Counted from the first letter of the stretch, positions 8,905-18,660 are shown. The stretch: DNA of 64,000 nt from Yinghuangia elevatio (GCF_040649515.1 NZ_JBEZFP010000020.1:1-64000), one strand, 5' to 3'. Program-made: numbers and translations. Notes: generated from the sequence alone by a model not told the origin.

Positions 8905-10533
8905 GTGCGGCTGACCGACCTGCTGGCGCCGCGCGAGGACGACGCGCGTACGACGGCCGTCTACACCGACACCCGCGAGGTGACCCGGGCCGCGCTCCGT
9001 GACGCGGCGTGGGCGCTCGCGGGGGTGCTGCGCGGAGCGGGCGTACGCGAGGGGCAAGCGGTCGCGGTCATGCCCGGCGACGGCGCCGAGGCGATCGCCG
9101 CGCTGTTCGGAGTGTGGCGGGCGGGCGCGGTGTACGTCCCGCTCAATCCGCGCCTGACCGACGCCGAGGTGGCGCGCGTGCTGGCCGAGGTACGGCCCGC
9201 GCTGGTCGTCACGGACCGGGCGGGCGCCGGACGCTTCCCGGGCCACCCGGTCGTCCTGGCCGACGCCGCCCCGTCCGGCGTGGCCGGCACGGCCACCGTG
9301 CCCGGCACGGCCGATACACCGGGCACCACCGACAGGCCCGGCACACCCGGCGCGCCCGACACGGCCGAAACCGACGGTGTGCGGGCCGCGTTCACCTGGT
9401 CCCCGCCCGTCCCGGCACGCAGCCCCGAGCCCGGCGCGGACCCGGCTCCCACGCACGACCCGGACACCGCCCTCATCCAGTTCACCTCCGGAACCACCGG
9501 ACGCCCCAAACCCGTTCTGCTGCGCCACAGCGGAATCTCGGCACTCCTGGAGCCGGTTCTCGCACGCCTGGTGGGATCCGGGCGCGCCCGCCCGGCCGTA
9601 CCGATGCCCAACCTCATCCCCACCTCCATGTCCCTGTGGGCGGGCATCTACAACGTGCTCTTCGCGTTTCGCGTCGGCGCTCCGGTGGTGCTCATGGAGC
9701 GGTTCGACACAACGCGGTTCGTGGCGTATGTCCGCAGGTTCGGGATCCGCTCGGTCGTGCTGCCGCCCGCCGCGATGGTGATGCTCACCGACGACGAGGC
9801 CATCGGCGACCTGGCACCCCTGCGGTACGTGCGGAGCATCACCGCACCCCTGTCGCCGTTCCAGGCCCGCCGGTTCCGCGACCGCTTCGGCGTGACTGTG
9901 CTCAACTGCTACGGCCAGACCGAGATCGGCGGCGAGATCGTCGGCTGGAACGCCGCCGACGCCCGCGAGTTCGGCGAGTCCAAACTCGGTGCGGTCGGCC
10001 GCCCGCACGACGGGGTCGCGCTGCGCATCGTGGACGCCGAGGGCGGTGAGGCCGGTACCGGTGGTTCGGGTGAGCTGTGGGTGCGGACACCCGCGATGGC
10101 ATCGGGCTACGCCGACGGGGGCGGTCTCGGCGAACGCCTCACCGCCGACGGGTGGTTCCGCACCGGCGACGTCGGCCGGGTGGACCCGGAGGGCTTCCTG
10201 TGGATCGACGGGCGGGTCTCCGACATGATCAACCGTGGCGGCCTCAAGGTGTTCCCCGCGGAGGTCGCGGAGGTGCTGCGGCTGGCCCCGGGGGTCGCCG
10301 ACGCGGCCGTGGTGGGGATCCCCGACGACCGCCTCGGCGAGGTGCCCTGCGCCTTCGTCGTGCCCCGGGGACCGCGCCCGCCCGACCCCGCCGAACTCGA
10401 CGCATGGTGCCGGGCGCACCTCGCCCCCTTCAAGGCTCCGGTTCGGTATGTCACGGTGGACGCCCTGCCCCGCAACGAGGTCGGAAAGGTCCTCGCCGAC
10501 CGGCTTGCGGCACTCGGAAGGACACACCCATGA
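8905..10533 (+). CDS. AMP-forming acyl-CoA ligase 1
   Basis: A 542-aa ANL-superfamily ligase that would activate a carboxylic acid to its CoA thioester through an acyl-adenylate. GTG 8905 follows CCGGAGG by a short gap. The P-loop TSGTTGRPK lies near residues 194-202. NCYGQTEIGGE is the A5 motif, GWFRTGDVG is A7, and GKVLADRL carries the C-terminal catalytic Lys. Residues about 126-157 form a Gly/Thr/Pro-rich linker (repeats of GTAxxPGT) not expected in the fold. Its stop overlaps the next ligase's ATG (ATGA). Two consecutive ligases suggest two entry substrates or a heteromer. Substrate unknown. Confidence 0.88.
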   Translation: MRLTDLLAPREDDARTTAVYTDTREVTRAALRDAAWALAGVLRGAGVREGQAVAVMPGDGAEAIAALFGVWRAGAVYVPLNPRLTDAEVARVLAEVRPALVVTDRAGAGRFPGHPVVLADAAPSGVAGTATVPGTADTPGTTDRPGTPGAPDTAETDGVRAAFTWSPPVPARSPEPGADPAPTHDPDTALIQFTSGTTGRPKPVLLRHSGISALLEPVLARLVGSGRARPAVPMPNLIPTSMSLWAGIYNVLFAFRVGAPVVLMERFDTTRFVAYVRRFGIRSVVLPPAAMVMLTDDEAIGDLAPLRYVRSITAPLSPFQARRFRDRFGVTVLNCYGQTEIGGEIVGWNAADAREFGESKLGAVGRPHDGVALRIVDAEGGEAGTGGSGELWVRTPAMASGYADGGGLGERLTADGWFRTGDVGRVDPEGFLWIDGRVSDMINRGGLKVFPAEVAEVLRLAPGVADAAVVGIPDDRLGEVPCAFVVPRGPRPPDPAELDAWCRAHLAPFKAPVRYVTVDALPRNEVGKVLADRLAALGRTHP

Positions 10534-12320
10534 AGCAGACCGTCGCCCATCTCGTACGGTCGGCCGCCGACCGCTACGAGGACGCCGAGGCGGTGGTGGA
10601 CGGCGACGTCACGCTGACCTTCCGTCAGCTCGGGGACCAGGTCCTCGACTTCGCGCGGGCCGCGATCGCGCACGGGGTCCGTCCCGGTGACCGGGTGGCG
10701 ATCTGGGCGCCCAACTCGGCGCGGTGGCTGGTCGCCGCGCTCGGCACTATCAGCGCGGGCGCCACCGTGGTGACCGTCAACACGCGCTACCGGGGCGAGG
10801 AGGCCGCCGACCTGCTCCGCCGTTCCGCGGCCGTGGCGCTTTTCGTGCACCAGGATTTCCTGGGGTACGACTACTTCGGCGCGTTGCGCGACGCCGCCGG
10901 GTCAGCTGCTTCCGGGGCAACTGACCTCGCGCGGACTGCCTCTAGGGCAAATGCCGCCGCGCCGACTGCCGCCGCGGCGGCCGGGACCGGGTCGGGTGCG
11001 CCGGCTGCGGATGCCGAGGGCACTGAAGGCACCCAGGGCACTGAAGGCGCTGAAGGCACCGGGGGCACCGAGGGAACTCCCGTACCGGGCCTGCCTTTGC
11101 TGCGGTACGTCGTCGACATCTCCGGCGCCGGTCCGCGCGTGGACGGTGACGGGCCTTCGCCGTGGGACGACTTCATGGCGGCGTACGACCAGGTGCACGA
11201 GGAACAGGCACTCGGCGTCCTCGACGGCATCCGGCCGACCGACATCTCGCACATCATCTTCACCTCGGGAACCACCGGGCGCCCCAAGGGCGTTCTGCTG
11301 CACCACCGGGCGCTGGTCCGGCTGTACGCGGCGTACAGCGGCATCTGGGGCATCCAGGAGGGCGACCGCTACCTCGTCCCGCTGCCGTTCTTCCACACCG
11401 GCGGCCAGTCCGCGATCCTGTCCTGTCTGATCCGCGGGGCCACCATCCTGCCGCTGCCGGTCTTCGACCCGGCGACCGTGCTGGAGCTGGTGGACCGGCT
11501 GCGGGTGAGCGTCCTGATCGGCGCCCCCACGGTGTTCTCCGCGCTCCTGGACCACCCGGACCGGTCGCGGTACGACCTGTCTTCGCTGCGCCTCGCCGCG
11601 ACCGGCGCGGCCGTCGTCCCGGTGCGCCTGGTGGAACGCTGCCTCGCCGAACTGCCGTTCACCAACTTCATCACCGCCTACGGGATGACCGAGTGCCACG
11701 GCACCGCCACGATGTGCCGCGACGACGACAGTCCGGCGACGGTGGCCGCGACGAGCGGCAGCGCGCTGCCGTCCGTCGAGGTGCGCGTCGTCGACCCCGA
11801 GGGCCACGACGTCGGGGTCGGCGAACCGGGGGAGATCTGGGTGCGCGGCTACAACGTCACGCGCGGCTACCTCGACGACCCGGAGGCCACCGCCGAGGCG
11901 ATCGACCTCGACGGCTGGCTGCACACCGGCGACATCGGACACCTCGACGCGCGCGGCAACCTCGCGATCACCGACCGGCTCAAGGACATCTACATCGTGG
12001 GCGGGTTCAACGTGTCGCCCGCCGAGGTGGAGCAGGTGATGGCCCGTCATCCGGCGGTGTCGGAGGCCGCGGTCATCGGCGTGCCGGACGACCGGATGGG
12101 CGAGGTGGGGCGCGCTTACGTCATCCCGCGCCCGGGGGCCGAGGCCGACCCGGAGGAGATCGGCGCGTGGCTGCGGGCGCGGCTGGCGAACTTCAAGGTG
12201 CCGCGCAGCATTGCCGTCGTGGACGTGCTGCCGCGCAACGCCACGGGGAAGGTGCAGAAGACCGAGCTGCGGGCCGCGTACCGCGATGCGGCGGCCGACC
12301 CGGTCGCTGACCGAAACTGA
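10530..12320 (+). CDS. AMP-forming acyl-CoA ligase 2
   Basis: A 596-aa ANL-family ligase from ATG 10530, overlapping the previous stop. It shows IFTSGTTGRPKGVLLHH (about 243-259), TAYGMTECHGT, GWLHTGDIG and a C-terminal NATGKVQKTEL with the catalytic Lys. This resembles actinobacterial FadD3/FadD17-like ligases (family resemblance, not proof). About 65 residues (123-190) between the N-terminal subdomain and the P-loop are low complexity: Ala-rich, then seven Glu-Gly-Thr units. This makes the protein longer than the usual 520-540 aa. Last gene of the operon, followed by a hairpin terminator at 12411. Confidence 0.88.
   Translation: MKQTVAHLVRSAADRYEDAEAVVDGDVTLTFRQLGDQVLDFARAAIAHGVRPGDRVAIWAPNSARWLVAALGTISAGATVVTVNTRYRGEEAADLLRRSAAVALFVHQDFLGYDYFGALRDAAGSAASGATDLARTASRANAAAPTAAAAAGTGSGAPAADAEGTEGTQGTEGAEGTGGTEGTPVPGLPLLRYVVDISGAGPRVDGDGPSPWDDFMAAYDQVHEEQALGVLDGIRPTDISHIIFTSGTTGRPKGVLLHHRALVRLYAAYSGIWGIQEGDRYLVPLPFFHTGGQSAILSCLIRGATILPLPVFDPATVLELVDRLRVSVLIGAPTVFSALLDHPDRSRYDLSSLRLAATGAAVVPVRLVERCLAELPFTNFITAYGMTECHGTATMCRDDDSPATVAATSGSALPSVEVRVVDPEGHDVGVGEPGEIWVRGYNVTRGYLDDPEATAEAIDLDGWLHTGDIGHLDARGNLAITDRLKDIYIVGGFNVSPAEVEQVMARHPAVSEAAVIGVPDDRMGEVGRAYVIPRPGAEADPEEIGAWLRARLANFKVPRSIAVVDVLPRNATGKVQKTELRAAYRDAAADPVADRN
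11016..11078 (+). repeat. seven 9-bp in-frame repeats
   Basis: Seven imperfect copies of a 9-bp unit (gaaggcacc type) code for Glu-Gly-Thr repeats inside the linker of acyl-CoA ligase 2. The reading frame is kept throughout. Confidence 0.8.
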
Positions 12321-12410
12321 TCGTATTCCGGCCAATGCTGAACGGTGTGCGGAGGCAGGCTGGGCGGAAACGGACGCAAACGTTCCGCCAAGATGGCACA
12401 GAACACACCC

Positions 12411-12431
12411 AAGACCCCCGGTTGGGGTCTT
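12411..12431 (+). terminator. hairpin terminator after the acyl-CoA operon
   Basis: AAGACCCC (12411-12418) and GGGGTCTT (12424-12431) form a perfect 8-bp stem with a 5-nt loop, ending in TTT. It lies 90 nt after the last ligase stop and before the AraC-type gene. Confidence 0.6.
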
Positions 12432-12568
12432 TCCGTACGGTCGCGGCGTCGCTAGCATCCCGAGCGTTCCCGCAACCCCGTGACGTCCCCGTCTTGGCAC
12501 GGTCGTACGCCCCGGCACCAGGGGGCAGGTGACGGAAGGGCTCGCTCGGATCCCGCCGGAGGCCGGCC

Positions 12569-13459
12569 ATGCCGTACCGCTCTGTCGTGTCGCCCCTGCA
12601 CGAGGTCGTGCAGGTCCCGCCGCACCCGCGGTTACGTCCCGGCGTGCAGTTCTACCGGGGCTTCCGCATCCACGCCGGGCGACCGCGCGAACGCCTCGAA
12701 CTCCCGGTCGGCTTCGCGACCCTGCTGCTCGGCTTCGACCACCGCATCACCATCGGGGCCGTCGGAGCCGGCCGGGCCGCCGACCCGGCGGGCGCGCCGC
12801 GGAAGACGTACACGTCGCTGCTGGCCGGCATACGGACGAACTCGGTCATCGGGGTGCACTCGGGGACCGTGCACGGCATCGAGGTGGTCATGCGGCCGTG
12901 GGCGGCGTACGCGATGTTCGGCGTGCCCATGCACGAACTCACCGAACGCCTCGTCGACCCCACCGACGTCGCCGGGACCACGATGCGCCGCCTCACCGAC
13001 CGACTGGCCGAAATCCCCGACTGGCCCTCGCGCTTCACCGAACTCGACCGCTCCCTGCTGCGCCGCGTGGAGGACGGCCCGGGGCCCGCGCCCCGGATAC
13101 TGCGGGCCTGGGACCTGCTCGTCGGCTCGGCGGGCACCATGCCGATCGCCGATCTCTCGCGCGAGCTGGACTGGAGCGAACGGCAGTTGGAGCGACGCTT
13201 CCGCGAACAGCTCGGCCTCGCACCCAAGGCCGCCGCACGCGTGCTGCGCCTGCAACACGCGATGCGACTGCTCGTCGCGGGACGCCCGCTGGCCGAAATA
13301 GCCTCGCGCGCGGGCTTCTACGACCAGTCGCACCTGAACCGCGAGATCCGCACGGCGACCGGCATGACACCGGGCGTGTTCCTCAGCCGCACACTGCACG
13401 CCCCGGCGGCCGCGGCCCGGGTCGACGGGACGGTGACCACCCTCGTCCTCCAGGCGTGA
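12569..13459 (+). CDS. AraC-family transcriptional regulator
   Basis: A 296-aa one-component regulator. The N-terminal 180 residues resemble a cupin-like sensor domain (FRIHAGRPRERLELPVGFATLLLGF). The C-terminal about 100 residues are a two-HTH AraC/XylS domain: SRELDWSERQLERRFREQLG, then LAEIASRAGFYDQSHLNREI and TGMTPGVF. It lies just downstream of the acyl-CoA operon, in the same orientation but behind a terminator, so it may control that operon (inference). No close operator was identified. Its stop codon lies in the first unit of a 9-bp tandem repeat. Confidence 0.88.
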   Translation: MPYRSVVSPLHEVVQVPPHPRLRPGVQFYRGFRIHAGRPRERLELPVGFATLLLGFDHRITIGAVGAGRAADPAGAPRKTYTSLLAGIRTNSVIGVHSGTVHGIEVVMRPWAAYAMFGVPMHELTERLVDPTDVAGTTMRRLTDRLAEIPDWPSRFTELDRSLLRRVEDGPGPAPRILRAWDLLVGSAGTMPIADLSRELDWSERQLERRFREQLGLAPKAAARVLRLQHAMRLLVAGRPLAEIASRAGFYDQSHLNREIRTATGMTPGVFLSRTLHAPAAAARVDGTVTTLVLQA

Positions 13460-13489
13460 CCCGCGTGACCCGCGTGACCCGCGTGACTC
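13454..13489 (+). repeat. four 9-bp repeats spanning a stop codon
   Basis: Four copies of gcgtgaccc (the last is gcgtgactc) begin inside the AraC gene's last codons. The stop TGA is within unit 1, and each later unit repeats TGA in the same frame. The array separates two convergent genes. Confidence 0.75.
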
Positions 13490-13508
13490 CTCAGCGTGGC
13501 ACGGCGAG

Positions 13509-14408
13509 TTACGCGCCCGGCCCACCGACCAGCAGCGGGCGCAGCAGGTCCGCCGGATCGGCGCTCGCCGGCAGGTCGCTCACCTGGCCGTCGCCCACCT
13601 CGACGATCCGCCGGACACCGTCCGCGCGTCGGGCGAGATCGGTCGTCACGAACGAAGCGCCGAGCGCGCGTACGGCCGCCCGTACGGCAGGCGTGTCCAG
13701 AACGTCGGGCAGCGCGTCGGCCGGGGTGTCCGGAGCATCCGGATGCGGCGTCACCAACACCGGCTCCCCGTCGACCCACCACACGCGTGCCTCGGGCCCG
13801 GTGAACTGCTCGAAGGCACGGAGCACGACGCCGCCGACCAGGAACTCGCCCTGGCCGTCCAGGAACGCGCCGACCACCGACGCCAAGTGCGCGGTGTCCG
13901 TCAGGTCGGGTACGAAGCACGCTGTGTGCCACTCGTGCTTGCGGGACTTGACCCAGTCCTTCACGATCCCGGCCCCGGGAGGCAGGGCCGCCGCCTCCGC
14001 GGCGAGCCGGGCTGCGGACGGGAGTTCGCGGGGGAGTCCGCCGGGAGGGAGGGGGATCATCCGGCTCGCCGGGGTGTGGTCGCGGAAGTGTTCGTACCAG
14101 CCCGGGAGCTCATGGGCCGATTGATAGGCGGCAGGGGAGGTGAGCGGCCGGGCGCCGCGGGACCGCAGCGCGGCGTCGAGCGCAGCGTAGGCCTCCGATG
14201 TGACCATCCAGCCCCGGTACCGGACATCGCCGAGCCCACGCGGTACGCGGGCGACCGCCTCGGACACGTCGCCGCGTGCCGCCGCATCGTGGTCGAGGTA
14301 CGCCACCGCGCAGCCGAGTTCGCGCGCCGCGGCCGCCTCGCGGGCGAAGTGCGGGTCGGCCCGCCGCGGGTTGAGCGGGTCGCAGGGCAGCAGCAGGGCG
14401 GTCGGCAT
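13509..14408 (-). CDS. ATP-grasp domain protein
   Basis: A 299-aa protein of the actinomycete ATP-grasp family. The visible parts are an N-terminal MPTALLLPCDPLNPRRADPHF, a central GAGIVKDWVKSRKHEW resembling the ATP-grasp phosphate-binding strand and loop, and a late RIVEVGDGQVSDLP resembling the metal-binding strand. Such proteins ligate a carboxylate to an amine or thiol, but the substrate cannot be read. TACCGT lies 6 nt upstream of the ATG, and no ribosome-binding site is visible, so a leaderless transcript is likely. It follows the LysR gene on the same strand with about 47 nt between. Confidence 0.78.
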   Translation of the reverse strand: MPTALLLPCDPLNPRRADPHFAREAAAARELGCAVAYLDHDAAARGDVSEAVARVPRGLGDVRYRGWMVTSEAYAALDAALRSRGARPLTSPAAYQSAHELPGWYEHFRDHTPASRMIPLPPGGLPRELPSAARLAAEAAALPPGAGIVKDWVKSRKHEWHTACFVPDLTDTAHLASVVGAFLDGQGEFLVGGVVLRAFEQFTGPEARVWWVDGEPVLVTPHPDAPDTPADALPDVLDTPAVRAAVRALGASFVTTDLARRADGVRRIVEVGDGQVSDLPASADPADLLRPLLVGGPGA

Positions 14409-14455
14409 TCCGCCACGGTAGCCGCGGCGTCCGCCCAGCCGCGGTGCGCCCGCGG

Positions 14456-15364
14456 TCACGCGGTGCCTCGAGTGAGCGACAGCAACTCCCGTGCCGGACC
14501 CGTCGGGTGCGTGCCGTGCGGCCACACCGCGCGCAGCGAACGCGACAACGCCAGGCCCGCGACCTCCACCGCGACGAGACGGCCGGAGGCGATGTCGTCG
14601 GCGACCGCGAGCGAACTGAGCACCGCGGGCCCGGCACCCGAGACGGCGGCGGCTTTCAGCGCGGTGGTGGAGGCCAGTTCGAGCAGCGGGTCGGCGGCCG
14701 GCGTGCCGTGCCGGGCCAGCGCCGCGGCCAACACCTCGCGCGTCCCCGACCCGGGCTCGCGCTGCACCAAAGGCGTTGCCGCGAGTTCCGCCGCCGGGAG
14801 CGGCGAGCGGCGGCGCGCCCACCGGTGCCCGGGCGCGACCACAACGGTCAGCCGGTCGTGCGCCACCACCGCCGAGTCCAGGCCGCCAGGCGCACGTACG
14901 CCCTCGGTGAACCCGAGGTCGGCCTCGCCGGCCAGCACGCGCGCGGCCACATCGGTCGAGTTGCCGACCCGTAGCGACACCGCGACACCGGGCAGCGCCT
15001 CGCGCAGGGCGACCAGCCAGCGCGGCAGCAGGTACTCCGCGACGGTCAGGCTCGCCTCGACGCGCAGTCGGGTGTTGTGGTCCTCGCGCAGGGCGGCCAG
15101 CCCGGTGTCGAGTTCGTCGGCGGCGTCCAGCAGCGGCCCCGCCCACTCGGTGACCAGTACACCGGCCGGGGTCAGCACCGAACCGCGCGGCGTGCGCTCG
15201 AGGAGGGGCACCCCGGCCAGGCGTTCGAGCGTACGCATGCGCGCGCTCGCGGCGGGCTGCGAGATCCCCGCCTCCGCTGCGGCGCGGCCGAGCGAGCCCA
15301 GCCGCGCCACCGCGAGCAGCAGTTCGAGCGCGGGCAGGTCGGGCATGCGGGAAGAGAGGGGCAC
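14456..15364 (-). CDS. LysR-family transcriptional regulator
   Basis: A 302-aa LysR-type regulator. The N-terminal winged HTH reads LPALELLLAVARLGSLGRAAAEAGISQPAAS. The rest is a periplasmic-binding-like effector domain. GTG 15364 is preceded by TACGCT at a distance of 6 nt, so the transcript may be leaderless; ATG 15346 is the alternative. It is divergent from the TDT transporter. A perfect palindrome with a T-N11-A LysR box lies between them at 15387-15403. It probably controls the transporter and itself (inference). Confidence 0.88.
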   Translation of the reverse strand: MPLSSRMPDLPALELLLAVARLGSLGRAAAEAGISQPAASARMRTLERLAGVPLLERTPRGSVLTPAGVLVTEWAGPLLDAADELDTGLAALREDHNTRLRVEASLTVAEYLLPRWLVALREALPGVAVSLRVGNSTDVAARVLAGEADLGFTEGVRAPGGLDSAVVAHDRLTVVVAPGHRWARRRSPLPAAELAATPLVQREPGSGTREVLAAALARHGTPAADPLLELASTTALKAAAVSGAGPAVLSSLAVADDIASGRLVAVEVAGLALSRSLRAVWPHGTHPTGPARELLSLTRGTA

Positions 15365-15386
15365 GGCACCAGCGTACGAGACCGGC

Positions 15387-15403
15387 CATAAGGCCGCCTT
15401 ATG
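15387..15403. promoter_or_regulatory. LysR-type operator palindrome
   Basis: CATAAGGC-C-GCCTTATG is a perfect 8-bp inverted repeat with a single central base. It contains ATAAGG-N3-CCTTAT, i.e. the T-N11-A box. It sits 11 bp upstream of the LysR gene's TACGCT -10-like hexamer and 56 bp before the transporter start. Confidence 0.65.
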
Positions 15404-15459
15404 ACCTCATCGACGCGAGGCCGCTACCGGGGGCCGCCCCGCCGGACCAGGCTGGAGCC

Positions 15460-16719
<1,260 letters not shown>

Positions 16720-16809
16720 CCGGTCCTCCGCGTGTCGCCCCCCGTGCCCGTTTGACCTGCTGGCCCGCAGTTTCGTGGATGACCGTGCGGATCCCGCGCC
16801 GATGCAGGC

Positions 16810-17367
16810 CTAGGGCGCGGTCTGCCCGTCGGGGTCGGCGACGGCAGTCCCAGGGGATTGCCGTCGTTCCGCACGTGAGGCGATCAACGGGCCGAGAACC
16901 CGGGTGCCTGGACCCACGCGGCCGCCGGGCCCGGGGAGTTGGTCCGAGTTGTGCACCGTGAGGGGCTCACCGCAGTGCGTGCAAACTGCGACGGCGTTGG
17001 TGTCCCGTCCGCAGGTGGTGTGCCATATGCGCGTCGGCGGCCCGGCGGGCTCGCCGTACCAGCGGTCGCCCCAGGCCATGAGGCCCAAGAGCACCGGGTA
17101 CAGGTCTTCGCCTTTCGCGGTCGCCTGGTAGTGCTCTCGGGGCGGGTGGTCCTGGTAGCGCTCCCGGGTCAGCACGCCCTCGTCGACCAGCCGCGCCAGA
17201 CGGGCGGCGAGGACCTTGCGGGAGATCCCCAGGTCGTGCGCGAGGTCATCGAAGCGCGTGACCCCGACCAGCACGTCTCGCATGATCAGCGCAGTCCACG
17301 CGTCACCGAAAAGGTCGGTGGCCCGCGCGATGGAGCAGGCCACGTCGGCCAGCGGCTTCCTGGTCAT
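16810..17367 (-). CDS. HxlR-family transcriptional regulator
   Basis: A 185-aa winged-helix regulator. Residues 10-100 match HxlR: CSIARATDLFGDAWTALIMRD, then TRFDDLAHDLGISRKVLAARL and GVLTRERYQDHPPREHYQAT. The C-terminus adds a CxxC-like segment (CTHCGEPL), which may bind metal, plus a Pro/Arg-rich tail. TAGACT lies 7 nt upstream of the ATG with no ribosome-binding site, so a leaderless mRNA is likely. It is divergent from a methyltransferase. A 19-bp palindrome lies between the two promoters. Confidence 0.85.
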   Translation of the reverse strand: MTRKPLADVACSIARATDLFGDAWTALIMRDVLVGVTRFDDLAHDLGISRKVLAARLARLVDEGVLTRERYQDHPPREHYQATAKGEDLYPVLLGLMAWGDRWYGEPAGPPTRIWHTTCGRDTNAVAVCTHCGEPLTVHNSDQLPGPGGRVGPGTRVLGPLIASRAERRQSPGTAVADPDGQTAP

Positions 17368-17383
17368 GGCAGGCAGTCTAGCC

Positions 17384-17402
17384 AGGTTCCCTCTGGGAAC
17401 CT
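17384..17402. promoter_or_regulatory. shared palindromic operator, HxlR/methyltransferase
   Basis: AGGTTCCC-TCT-GGGAACCT is a perfect 8-bp inverted repeat. It sits between the leftward -10-like TAGACT (17375-17380 on the other strand) and a rightward -10-like TAGGCT (17402-17407). A regulator bound there would block both promoters. The HxlR protein is the obvious candidate. Confidence 0.6.
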
Positions 17403-17423
17403 AGGCTGTCACTGACGAGTTTC

Positions 17424-17453
17424 TTCAGGGAACTCACCTTCAGGAAACTCACC
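17424..17453 (+). repeat. 15-bp tandem duplication in a leader
   Basis: TTCAGGGAACTCACC is followed immediately by TTCAGGAAACTCACC, with one mismatch. It lies in the likely 5' leader just before the methyltransferase ribosome-binding site. Confidence 0.7.
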
Positions 17454-17471
17454 TTGTCATCGGGAGGCACC

Positions 17472-18239
17472 GTGGCCCATCCCCCGCTCGTCGAACTCGA
17501 TTCCGTCGCGCCCAACGCCATCGACGGTCGCCACATCCGTGCGGTCACGTTTCAAAAGGTCCGGATGACGTACATCGAGGACGTCCTTGCCCGGCATCCC
17601 CTCGCGCCGGGCAGCCCGGTGCTGGTGATCGGCAGCGGACGCGGCCTCCTCGCCAGGGCCCTCGCCGGGCGCGGGTTCTCCGTGACCGCCGCGGATCCCT
17701 CGCAGCGCGCCACCGACGCCGCTCTCGCCGCGGTCGACCAACCGACACCGCCGGTGCGCTACCTGACCGCGACGGCGGATGAGCTGGCTGCGGCAGGCGA
17801 CACGTACGCCCTGGTCTACGTCGCCGACACTCTGGAGGTCTCCGAAGACCTTCACGAGGTGACTTCGGCCATCGGCGCGTTGGTGCAGTCACGAGGCGTG
17901 GTGATCTATGACACGGTGAACCGCACAGGCATCGCAAAGTTGGTGTACCTGGGCGCCTTCCAGAAATTTCCTCCGACACGCATCATGCCGCCGGACCGCT
18001 ACACGTCCGCGAGGCTGCGTCCGCCGAGTGCCGTAACCGCCGCACTGGCATCCGAGGGATTCCGCGACCAGGAAATCTGCGGCTTCAAGCCTGTGAGTGG
18101 GCGCGCGCTTGTTGCAGCCACCCTTGCCCGCCGCCGCGGCAAGCTCGACGACGAAGAGATCGCACGACGGGTGGATTTCGTCCTTGCTCCAAGCTCCCCT
18201 CCGAAGGTGACCTACTTCGGCCACGCTCGCAAAGCCTGA
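17472..18239 (+). CDS. SAM-dependent methyltransferase
   Basis: A 255-aa class I methyltransferase. GTG 17472 is chosen because GGGAGG lies 4 nt upstream; an in-frame TTG at 17454 is less likely. Motif I is VLVIGSGRGLLARALAGRG, followed by the acidic ADPS. The post-I segment VYVADTLEVSEDL and the overall layout resemble UbiG-type O-methyltransferases. Substrate unknown. It is divergent from and probably controlled by the HxlR regulator. HxlR proteins often sense electrophiles or aromatic compounds, so the enzyme may modify a small toxic molecule (inference). Confidence 0.8.
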   Translation: MAHPPLVELDSVAPNAIDGRHIRAVTFQKVRMTYIEDVLARHPLAPGSPVLVIGSGRGLLARALAGRGFSVTAADPSQRATDAALAAVDQPTPPVRYLTATADELAAAGDTYALVYVADTLEVSEDLHEVTSAIGALVQSRGVVIYDTVNRTGIAKLVYLGAFQKFPPTRIMPPDRYTSARLRPPSAVTAALASEGFRDQEICGFKPVSGRALVAATLARRRGKLDDEEIARRVDFVLAPSSPPKVTYFGHARKA

Positions 18240-18354
18240 CTCCCGGCAGGTTGATTGGGCGGTGCACCTCGTTGCGGCGGCGGCCGAGTGCGCTGGCTGG
18301 AGGGTCGGCCATGATGGTGCCGAGTCACGGCAGCTCCGAGGAAGGCGGCTTGGC

Positions 18355-18660
18355 ATGACGTATGGCTACATCGGCACGATGAAGACCCAGCCCGGCATGC
18401 GCGACGGCGTCGTGGCGATCCTGCTCTCCGGAGTCGAGAGTCTCCGCGAGCTGGGCTGCGAGAGCTACGTCGTCAGCATGGCCGCCGATGATCCGGACAC
18501 GATCGTGGTCATGGAGGTCTGGCAATCGAAGGACCACCACGACGCATCGCTGCAGTTGCCCGAGGCCAAGGAAGCGATCGCTGCCGCCATGCCCATGCTC
18601 ACCGGCGAATTCAGCGGGCGAGAGCTGGTTGTAGCGGGCGGCCTCGGCGCTGACGACTGA
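18355..18660 (+). CDS. antibiotic-biosynthesis-monooxygenase-like protein
   Basis: A 101-aa dimeric ferredoxin-like ABM domain protein: YGYIGTMKTQPGMRDGVVAIL at the N-terminus and VVMEVWQSKDHHDASLQLPE mid-chain, which matches the usual EvWxs..ah motif. ATG 18355 is chosen over an upstream in-frame ATG because the ABM fold begins there. Members are cofactor-free quinol oxygenases, or bind heme or other ligands. It is in the same direction as the methyltransferase 115 nt upstream and may share its transcript. Confidence 0.78.
   Translation: MTYGYIGTMKTQPGMRDGVVAILLSGVESLRELGCESYVVSMAADDPDTIVVMEVWQSKDHHDASLQLPEAKEAIAAAMPMLTGEFSGRELVVAGGLGADD

Noticed and set aside
12529..14124. 531-codon rightward frame over the AraC and ATP-grasp region
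   Set aside because: It conflicts with a clear AraC protein and an ATP-grasp protein, and shows no recognisable motif.
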